Source of the DNA: Dermacentor variabilis
Lineage: Eukaryota > Arthropoda > Arachnida > Ixodida > Ixodidae
NCBI RefSeq assembly: GCF_050947875.1
Contig: NC_134573.1
Span: 66,562,315-66,626,314, forward strand
DNA: 64,000 nt
Reading direction: 5' to 3'
Shown here: piece after piece, positions 54,000 to 64,000 of the stretch
Position numbering within the stretch: the first letter of the stretch is position 1
How the letters are laid out: every line of letters begins with the position of its first letter
Position numbers and translations under genes: made by a program
Notes under the pieces: generated by a model
What the model was told of the DNA's origin: nothing
Seen by the model: the letters and a program-made list of their open reading frames with translations, nothing else
Database searches by the model: none

Positions 54000-56900
54000 A
54001 CTACAGACTTTCTACAGGATCTTAATACAGGCCAAAGTTGCTTATGCATCTGCAGACTCCTGCATGGTACTTGCGTTGCTTCCTAATATGCATTCGCCTC
54101 TATATGCATTTTCACTGCATGTTTCTCTACGTGGTCATTGTTGTGGAGTCGTAGGCCAACGTTGCTTATGCTTTTTACTAGCCCGAGTCGTCAGGCTGAA
54201 GCCTTGATATACATATGTGCTCTTTCATCGCTGTCCCTACGCTCTCATTCTCTAGATTTGAGCTAGTGCGGAGCCTGATTGTGTTGCTAGAGCATGCTTT
54301 AATTATGTGTGCTTAAAATTGCGCTCGCATGAATTTTCATGTGATCCTCTCGTCAATGATATCCCACTTCGTATTTTAGGCGTCGAGGTGCTGGTAACTT
54401 TAAAAAGTGAATTGCTGAAGTGCGCGCCCACTGCGCTATGCGCAATTCGGTCGGCCTAGGTGAGTACTGCAGGACTACTGAGCGAATTAAATATAACTTT
54501 GCTCCTACAAACAAACACGTCTCTAATTACAATGCAAGAATGCACGCTACCAAATACGTTCCAGATTCATAATATAGTTGCGTGATACCTCCATTGTACG
54601 ACAGCTCAGAAATTGGGCCTACAAGATACATTATCATTGTGCGCTCAGTATATGTTATTCGCTCTGTGATCACACACTTACTTAAGACATTGTGAGACGC
54701 CGCAGTGCATCTTTTCTCCTATATTTTTGCAACTGCAGAGCTGCGTCATAGTTCGAGCTCATGGAAGCAGGTATTGCAGTTATGGCGTAATTCTAGGAAG
54801 AAATGTAGTATACGCTGTACACACCGAACACTAGCATAACCAGCCCTGGTTTTGCACTGTGACAATACTAGCCTGCGTGAAGCTCATGAAGCTGGTTTGT
54901 ATATGTTGCGTTATGACATAATGTCTGCGCTGCAAGGCGTAAAACATTCTCATCGTTATTGAGCTGAATCATTCTCATTGTCGACTGATATAAAAGCATG
55001 CGGTTTCAAATACCGAAAATGTTTGTTTTTCTAACGCCACATTGAAGGAGTCTATTGAAATGATGCGACCATCTATTTCGACAGACGACACAATTCTGCG
55101 CATTTTGAAATGAGAATGTACTGAGGCGATCGGATAATTTATATTTACTGTCGGCTGTAATCATAACGCTGTCATAAAGATTGACATATAATTTTTTTCG
55201 AAGTTTATTTTTAGCGATTCAAGATGAAAAAAAAAAACGTGAGCTGTCCAAACACACCATTGCACAGAGATCACAGGGCCATCAAAAGTAATCTGCAGCT
55301 TGTATACTCGTCATTGCTTAAGGTTGATTAAAAAATATAAAAAAACGTTAACACCGCCTTTTAGGAAACCATCTACTAAACACTTGTAATTTTGTTGGGC
55401 ACATTTTCTCTATTGTGTACAGGTACTGTATTTCATATAATGCGACAGCACTTCTGAAGGCTGTGCCGCGTTAATCAATGTATCTTTTCTGCTGGAGACT
55501 GCAATGCTTGTGCTGTAATGTACTTATTGCAGCTTATTGCTGTGTCGTGCATATTACATTTGTTACACGGACGCTCTCAACGAAATAATGTAGAGCATTG
55601 TGTGGACTACTTATAATTATTTTTAGTCTTAGTGACACGGGCGCTTGACTTTAAGGTTTTCAAATGACACCGAAAACTATTGGCGGATCTGCTTGGAAGA
55701 CGAACAGTAGTGAGCACGTTGCATCGCTTGGCGCATGATACAGAATAAATGGTACTAGAGAATAAAGATATAACGACAGAGTGTTTCTGCATGCTTTCGT
55801 ATTTTCCCAAAGCTTCTGTCTTGTGACCACCGTTTCCGAATCAGAATGCGAATATCACTACTTCCAGAAAGGGTGCCATCGGGCTGAAACGACTACATTA
55901 TATACGGATAACTCTGTGGCAAATGCGAAGTGCAGATAGGAGAAATCTGGCAGAAAAGAAAAAAAATTACTTTCAAGACATGCCAAAGCACTCTTATTGA
56001 TTTTTAATGTAAGACGATGTTGTGAGAATATACTATTAAACTTGCGGCCAGGGTACCCTAGACTTCCGCCTCACACAGTAAAGGCGTTAGAGTGGTAAAC
56101 GCGACTGTCGAGATTTGAAGGAATGTCCAAGTAGACAAGCTTACGAAAATCTACTACAGAAAACGACAAGCTCGTGGCGAAATAATTCGAAAGATCGGAC
56201 TCCTTGTATGCTTACCGGCAAGAGATACCACTTCCGTCTCCATTGGCCCCCTGGCCGTATGCAAAGGATACACTGTTGCTGTTGCGCGCAGGCGAGTTGA
56301 GATCGTCCGTGTAACGCGGCTTTGTGTGCTTGCAAGCTCTTCGAGTGTCTTGCGGGCGTTTCATTGTGGCATGGCGCCTGCATGCTCGATTTCTTGTGCT
56401 CTTGGCACCAATGTGTGTATGCGCTGTTCGAGCGTGCATTCGTCGCGTAACGGGGCAATGACTGTGCTTCGCGCATGCCGATCGTGGTGCTTGCAGAGTG
56501 TGTTGATTCAGTGTCGCTGCTGTGGCCTGAATGCATTTCGTGTTCCCCCTGCTCTGAGCAGATTGCTGCGCCGAAGACGGGACCACTCCTTATGGCCTCT
56601 GCGTGTTGCTGCAGAAAGAATTCACCAACCCGCCGTTCCTAGCCCTGTCGCCTGGCTTTAGGTCGGCTCCAGATACAGGTTGGACACAGGCACACTGTTA
56701 CGGACGCACAGTTCACCTACTCGCGTTGTTGAGGTTGCACACGGTCACCAGCTTACACGACGGACGCTGCTCAAGGGTCATGAATTGTTAGGCGTACTTG
56801 TCAATGCGTACCTGTAAGGTCCAATGTAGATGTGCACTTTTAAGTTGAATGCTCACGAACAGGTTTATGGCGTTTGTCGCATTTTCCGCAAATGCTGTTA

Positions 56901-59900
56901 GCCTCCGATTTGGAGTACCGTGTGTCCACACCGCTTTGGTACAACTCATGGTGATAACGAACATAGACATTTTTAAGCAAATTGAAAAAAAAAACATTTA
57001 GCTTGTCGCCCCTTCTTTTTTTACATGTTTCTTGAGATTAAAACAGGAAGTACGCTGGTGTCCACGAATAATAATTCAGATTTTATCTGTAACTACGCGT
57101 ACTAGGACAGCACATTGACTTTCCAGTCGAACAAGGTTACCAGAGTTCGACTACCAATGCCCTTCGAGCACATGTGTTCAAGGGCACAAATAGAGCGTAG
57201 CTTAGCTTGACAGGTGTGGTGGATCCATGCTTCACAGCAGCCAAATGTACCAGCAATGCAGCCGGGTAATGATATTTTCGCCTCATCGTAACAATATCAT
57301 AAATATAGATGAGGTAACATTTTAATGCTAGCGCACTCATGGGTTGTAGTGTGTCAGAGTTGCTCGGCACTTCCTGCTATCCACATTCGACAACCACCTA
57401 CCTCAACAATTTCCTACAATAAAATAGTTCATTTATTTTATTTTATTTGTTGCAGACAAAAACATAAGCGTGACTGCATATATATGGGTAGCGGCCAAGA
57501 TTAGTATGTCTTTGCCCGTGTGTTTTGTTTTTAAGTATACCATATTTTTTAATCTCTCGAAACCGTGTCGCGGGTACTCGCATTCGGAATGTATTGTTTT
57601 TTTTTTTTGTGATCTAACCAACAAACTATGCGGCTTCAAGGTAAACAGAATCTTGCACGCCAAACCGTCGCCATAAGCGAGCTCAAAGGCAGCAGACATA
57701 ATCCCAAATGAGTTCGACAGCCCGTATCTTTCATGGCAGGTATTGGTCGAAACGCTGAACTTCGCCGTTAGGCAATAGAGCGCCCCGCACGTAATATGTG
57801 TCTGTGCTTAGCACTTTGCTCTTGGCACTCCGCAACATAAGAATAGTAGAGTAGCCACTTAGTGATCTCCCTAGATGCTCAGGCATATGTTCTCCAGCAA
57901 GCATAACAAGCTGTGGTGCACTAAGTAGATGTAGAGAAGAATAGACGCGAAACTAAAGTGCTAGAAATCACTGTAGGTAGGCTTGTAGTAGTATGTCAGC
58001 GCTGAACGCACTTAATTTGATGTAGCTCTGTTTAGGCACCTGTCAACGTCTCTTAGCGATCAACGCGTGCGGAATAGCATGCGTATATGGCTCACAGAGG
58101 GCACTTGTGGTCGTCTGGTTCCTCACAAATATAGTCGCTTGGGATATCAGCTGCAAAGTTTTACGTGAGCTCGACTCGCACGATTGCGCCAAATGTTTTG
58201 CCATACTTTTGCACCACCAGCACGCTGCATGCACTGCAACCACACTACCGCTTCAATCTCATCTTCGATTGCATGGTAATGTAAACACAATGGCTTGGCG
58301 TTGCCCACGTGGTGCGTGCCAGTAGTACGAGTAGCATTTGCCTATACCAGTAGAGAAAGAAAGAAAGGTAGCTATGTGGGCATTGCTCAGCGTTTGCTTG
58401 TTTTCCTTTCTCACCGTATGCGTATTGAAATGCACGTGATGAAACCTCAGTGGTACACAACATACTCACAAGGTGCAAAGACTCGCTTGTATTGTAATAG
58501 TGACCATAATGACATACACTTGTGGCGGAATGTCTCACGCGTTTCTCGTCGTGTACATAATGTTAGCGTTGCATGAATTTTGCTCAGCTCCAGCGTTAGC
58601 CTTTTCTGAAATCATAATTTTCAACCACCACCGCTCTGTATCTGCTACCTGTGTTAGATAATAACGAACCACTTGAGATTCACCATGATACGTCGAAGTG
58701 AATGTTGAGAACTTCCCGTTTTCATGGGAGGGTATTTTGACATGTCTCACCTAAATACATATTCATACGAAGGCACAGTATTCGAATGATTCAGTGCTCT
58801 AGTCATATAGATATGATAGGTAACACTGAGAAAAAATTTTGCCTTTCAACGAATGTTCAAATCAATGCAGCGCGTGCAATATTACCAGCAATGATTGAAT
58901 TTCAATCGACGCTCGTTTTACGGGTCGAAAGATTGTGCAGCTTTAGCACCGCTGCGATCAAAGCGACATGTGTGCTTTAACTTCTGCATCGTTATTGTTC
59001 TAGAGTTCCCTCGCCGTTGTAGGGGAATAACATTTGACGCTTTTCGATAGACGAGCGTGGGCGTTCTGCCTTGTTGGTGGGACATACTTAGGAAAGGTTG
59101 AGGGCACGGATGACGGGGGCGTGAAAGAAGACACGCATCATTTTCTGAAGTTAGTACTTGTGCGTGTCTGCGTTCACGTCCTCCTCATCTACGTCCTTAA
59201 CCGTTTCTAGGCAATGCAAGGCTCTTAATTTAATATTGCCGTAGCGTTTTTGGCCGTCAGAAAAAAGAAAAGAAAACGTTACAATTGAATTTAAAAGGGG
59301 GTCGCACAAGAGTTCATAGCTTGGAGAATGGCTTTCACTTCATTTAAAACCCCAACGCGGAATGTGTGCGTGCCTTGAAAAACTTAGATAAACGACCAGC
59401 GCGAAATTTCACTACAATTATATCCGCACGGTTTCTCACTTTACGTCCTCTCACACCGAAGGTGAACCCTCTTTTCTTTCTAGGAAAACCGTAAAGCATG
59501 TCACATTGCAATGATGGCAGTAACAACTGTTCAATGCCTGAATCAATGCGGCCATGCCAGTTACTCGGAATGTCGAGTGTTGCTGCAAACTATTTCATCA
59601 GCGCGCTGTATTGCAAATCACACGTGATGAAATGTCAACGTGTTTCGGTTGGACACGTTTACGGGACGTCATACGTCATAATCTCAATTTACTTGTATCT
59701 AGCACCTGATTATGATGAAGGAACCATGTAGTTGGATGTGACGAAATAGCAAATAGGCTAGAAAAGGTGAAGGACTTTAAAATGTGAGACCATTTGAAAC
59801 AAAAAGTTTGACTCTGCGAGATTATGATGCAACTGTCGAGGGCCCTGCTTTGCCCTGCTAAAGATGACCTACAATAGCTATGCTAGTATTTGGCTGGATT

Positions 59901-62900
59901 TGGACGAGATCTAAAAAAGAAAGCCAGGGCCCTTCATGTGTGAATAATGAAACTATAATTTTAAGCCACACCACTGTAGCACAGGTGATCAGTGTTTAAG
60001 TTTGCAGGTGGGTTGCTTAACTTGCCTTGAGTACCACGCTGCTAAGGGCGCTTTACTTTCGGATATAGGTGAAATTAATCCTCCAGTGAATGATATTTAT
60101 GAATGACTGCGTATGTATATTATCTCCGTCAAATAGTGACGTTATCGCCGTCTTCAGCGAACTATAGCTTTTTATCACTATGCTTTGCATTCGATGTATG
60201 CCGGCATATTGCACAAGTAGACCTAGGCATGAACATTTAAAGGAGTAGCTTTCAAATGCGTTCTATAGCGTGACATGTCAGTCGTAGTGTGACTGCGGCC
60301 TCCTGCATAATTAAAAATAGCGGTTCCCCTCATGCCCCCGAAAACAATTTGCAAATTGGCGATACAGTGGGAGTCTGCCTTTTAATGACGCGAAGGCACA
60401 CGCAAAACTCTGATTTGCGGGGACAAAATATATCAGCCGTTAGCGGGAAAAAGGACAAACGAAGCTCACGTCACGAACTTCCATATGCTTGCCCAGATTC
60501 CTATCCTAATTCAGTGCCTTTTATTTACGTATTTATTTATTCATTTGAAAATAATGCTGAATCCAGCGTGAGCCGTTGCAGCGTCGACAAAAGATGAGTT
60601 GATGCATAACAACAATCTCTCAAACAAATGGCAGTAGCAAGAAGAAAGGATAAAAAAGAACGCGCACAAAATACAGAGAACAATCAACAGCAGCAATTCT
60701 GCTGACAATCAATGCTTGGAACTTTTCTATGTCTCTTTTTTCAACTGCGTGTGAATCTAAGTGATTCCCCTTCATTATCCCCCGCGGAAAGAAAGAATAT
60801 TTAAACAAAATGAAATCATAAAATCACTCTGCTTCCCTCTAGAAGCATAACCTGTTGATAAAAGCACATAGATATATCTGCTACTGTTTACGCGTCCTTC
60901 TATAAGTATAATCATAAAGAGTAATCATGATATTTATTCCTCTCAGAGGTGGGCATTAGACTAGCCTTTGCAACCAATCCCGAAACGCTGCCGTAGTGAT
61001 TAAAATAAACGATGTGTTTCAATTGCAGTTGAGAACACGTTAATGAATGAGCTGGTAAGGCTTTCTGAATATTACTAGGCGCGTATAGAAGCATAGAAGT
61101 ATGTACCATAGAAAAGGGTACAAATACGTGAATTCTTCACATTTTGTGCCTTTTTTTAAACTGTCTTCAAATTTCAGAAAATAAAAAAGCGCCACGTATT
61201 TGGAATGTGCTCTCCTAGGTTCCTACTTTAGCGGCTCACAGTATTCAATACTTGTGTTTCTTGGTAAAGATAAACCTCGCGCTCTGAGAAAGTTAAATAT
61301 AGAAAGCATTTGTACCTACTAATCTCTATCCTCGAAACAACGCTGACGACGAGCAAGCCTTTAGGTGACGCCCTCATAACTCTTCCTAATGCGAATGCTT
61401 GTAAAGCATGAATTACTGTTTATCTTATGAAACATGAAGCCACGGTAGATCTGATATTCGAAGTCTCATATTAAAAATTTTGCGCAGTTACACACATTGC
61501 ATTTGAGTAGTGCTAAAAATTTTCACAATGCACTGACACAACCTGCGATGCACCTGTAGTTAAATTTCTCAACACTCAATGTTTATTCACTCCCTGCTTT
61601 TTTATTATTTGCAATTGTATTTCAATCTAGCATTCTGTCAACTGAACGTGTCAAGAAAATGGCAATTGCTTTTTGGCTATCTTGTCCTTCCTTAAGCCGA
61701 TAGTTTACATTACTGCGTAATGTAAATAATTTACGTTAGTTAGCTATCACATGTTTCCCGTGTTACACGACAGTGACTCCTACCTTATTGTGTTTTCATC
61801 AGCGATGACTGAGTAAGGCAAAACGCTTGTTCTGTGAGCAAACTTTATTTGATTCGAAGCAGCTCTGCAACCCACATGCTTCACGCGATCAGAAGAGATA
61901 TGGACCGAAGGAACGTGTATAGCGCATTGCGCAAAATTCAATATCGCAGGCATTTGGCACCTTGTCATGCCTGGTACATCGCATTGCCAAAGCATTATCC
62001 AGTATGCTAGTCAAAGGGATCTGCGTAAGCGTAGTTCCGAAACAAATGTAGCAAACGCCGGTTGCTATATTTGTTGCTATTGTTGCAAACGCAGGTTGCT
62101 ATTGATTTGTAGCGCCATGTTCTCTGTAATGATATCCAAGTGACTTAGGGGCATAAAGTCGTCGGCACCGGTATCATTTTTGCCGAGATATATCTTGACC
62201 CTTGCAGAGAATGGTCTTCTCTCTATGTCTTCACGCCACATTTGCGAACGCGAAATTCCTTGCCTATCTGAGCTGCTCCGTAAGTGGTAATAGGATACGC
62301 AGCATCTTTTCGTGGTATTTGTTTTCATGATTTTACACTATTGCGAGTCTTTAGTGAGCCACAGTTTCCTATATTAGTAGAAGGCGTGAAAGACCCTTAT
62401 TCACGCTCATCTGCATAGACAATATGCTTAGCAAACTTATTCTCCCTCTGTTAAGTTGGCCCCTGTGTGGCTCAGTGAGCTGCATGTGTTACATTCCCTC
62501 GAACCGCTCGACGTTTCTCTGTGATCGCGTCCTCTTTTAACTATGACACAACCCACATACGCCCACTTTTAATTGCAGTTCTTCACGTCATTTTGGCGCA
62601 AGGACGTGGGCAGGCGACAATGTAACAGCGTCCGTCACCTCCCACAAGTTGCAAGTAAACGTTCCGTGCGTGATTTTGCTCTTGTTGTACTGATCACACC
62701 TTAGAGGATGTGAATAGGGAATCGGCGCACTGTACAAACATGCGTTAGCGGTTTTCCTATTAGCACCAGCAAGACTAAATTAGTCTCACATCGATCCGGC
62801 CGTAATCCTCACGACCCACTCCAGCACGTGCCAGGTGAATTTGGCCGCAGCGGCACGTATGGCATGCTAGCAGCAAGCTATTGGGCTTGTCGCTTGCGCA

Positions 62901-64000
62901 TGATCTTCAGCTGCTTGTGCCAAAGCACCTTTACATTTTAAGGCAGCTTATGGTGCCTGCAAACTTGTACAACCTAACATTTCCAAGATTCGGGAGATCT
63001 ATTCTGGGAATACGATGGTACAGTGGTGTGAGCTTGTTTGCATTCTCCAAAGCCGCTCCTCAGCAAATATGCACAAAGAAAGCTTCTTTATACATTTTTC
63101 AAATAAAACTGAAGTGATATCTTCGAATACTATATTTCGTTGTTTAAATAGAGGTCCCGGGCTTTCAAATCATACAAAAAATACCGCCGAGCCTCAGATT
63201 GCACTAAATATTTGATATAATGCCTTTCTTAAAGCTAGTTTCGACTTCGTATGCCAGGAGGCTACTGTGTCATGATGTCATAGAGCAGAATGTGGTCATG
63301 TAAACATTACACGACGTAAGCATAAGCGGACTTGACGCTCGTTCCAACTCACTTGGTCATCGGCTCTCATAACTAGTAGCATCATAGGAGGCGGCCGAGT
63401 GTCAAAACGTCCCATTATCCTGCTCACATGTGAGTGCCTTCTGCTTCATGAAGTCATGACACAATAGAAACGAATCCGAACCTGACTTTAGTAAAGCTAC
63501 TATATTAAATTATTGAGGCCACACTGATGTGCTCTGATATGTTTTGGAATGGTTTGAGGTGGCCCGGACCTTCATTTAACACGAAAAATGAGGAGTCGAA
63601 AATATCATGGCAGTACTCAGAGAAATTTTTTCCTGCATGATTTCTGCCGCATCGGCCTTATTAATAAAACAAGGAAGGCACTCCACTTGAAAGTCTCCAG
63701 CGCACGTGATTCCAGTAACTAATACAGTCTTGGAGGCGCCATCTTGTTATCCACTTGCTTGGAATCCAACGCACTTTGCCATGCAAAACCAGCATGAAAT
63801 GCTCACTCGAAAAGGAGGGACTAAATTGTCTACGTTCCCGCGTTCCCAAAAAGCCGCGTGCCCTGAGTCGCCTACGGTGCACGGTTTGTCATGCCTCCTT
63901 GGGGCCTCTGCATTAACTTTTGTGGCAAGATTTGAATACGGTGCGAGGTCAGCATGTCCCGCTGCGATGCAGTCGCTATTCGAACTCTTGGGAATACTTT
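54000..64000. other. Unassigned AT-rich sequence to the window end
   Basis: No gene recognised on either strand. A somewhat GC-richer block at 56270-56790 has overlapping open frames on both strands (111 and 124-131 codons) without a motif and may be repetitive. Near 60520-60850 the minus strand (FKYSFFPRGIMK, with a TTTATTTATTCATTTG tail on +) faintly resembles a LINE 3' end. A tRNA-box-B-like AGAGTTCGACTACC lies at 57132-57145 without a matching box A. Confidence is low for all of these. Confidence 0.3.

Noticed and set aside
56141..56661. Overlapping open frames on both strands (111-131 codons)
   Set aside because: Cys/Arg- or His/Thr-rich low-information translations with no motif; more likely a GC-rich repeat.
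1..64000. CRISPR array, bacterial operon or phage system
   Set aside because: No regularly spaced direct repeats, no Shine-Dalgarno-linked gene clusters; intron-exon structure and LINEs show nuclear animal DNA.

Overview
The window looks like nuclear DNA of an arthropod, most probably a hard (ixodid) tick. This rests on the intron-exon structure, a genome-wide scatter of decayed retrotransposons (I/R1-like, CR1/Jockey-like and RTE-like LINEs, a Ty3/gypsy element), a tRNA-derived SINE of the type known from ticks, and several fold-back and terminal-inverted-repeat elements. The tick assignment is from remembered family resemblance; no search was run.

The one host gene I can support is a KCNQ-type voltage-gated potassium channel on the + strand. 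Six exons are visible or likely: S3-S4 (10381-10556), S5 to pore helix (19159-19287), selectivity filter to S6 (39827-39937), S6 end plus helix A with its IQ-like calmodulin site (42627-42811), a possible 75-nt cassette exon (47573-47647), and an A-B linker exon (49784-50007). All splice phases agree. The 5' exons (N-terminus, S1-S2) and the 3' exons (helices B-D) were not found. The window is therefore mostly introns of this gene, the largest being 20.5 kb.

Layout. 1-1.3 kb: an inverted-repeat element and GC-rich unassigned DNA. 1.3-4.2 kb: a 5'-truncated I/R1-like LINE with two in-frame stops. 4.2-10.3 kb: mostly unassigned, with a 726-bp palindromic element at 9185-9910. 11.1-16.5 kb: several decayed CR1/Jockey-like LINE fragments in both orientations and a 355-bp MITE. 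18.7-22.5 kb: fold-back elements, a solo-LTR-like piece and an RTE-like LINE carrying nested insertions. 27.6-33.7 kb: an antisense cluster made of a LINE tail, a broken Ty3/gypsy gag-pol with a SINE inserted with a clean 12-bp target duplication, and a LINE fragment. 34.2-38.6 kb: a SINE fragment, a LINE fragment, two inverted repeats and a small minisatellite. 42-47.2 kb: LINE tails and a ~1-kb TIR element with internal tandem repeats. 50-64 kb: AT-rich, with no gene recognised.

The most interesting signal beyond the gene is a set of at least four perfect or near-perfect inverted repeats (18.7, 20.4, 22.2, 37.2 kb). Their arms share an AC-rich segment running into GACA..AGCGC. One copy has a 12-bp target-site duplication and can be removed exactly from the LINE it interrupts.
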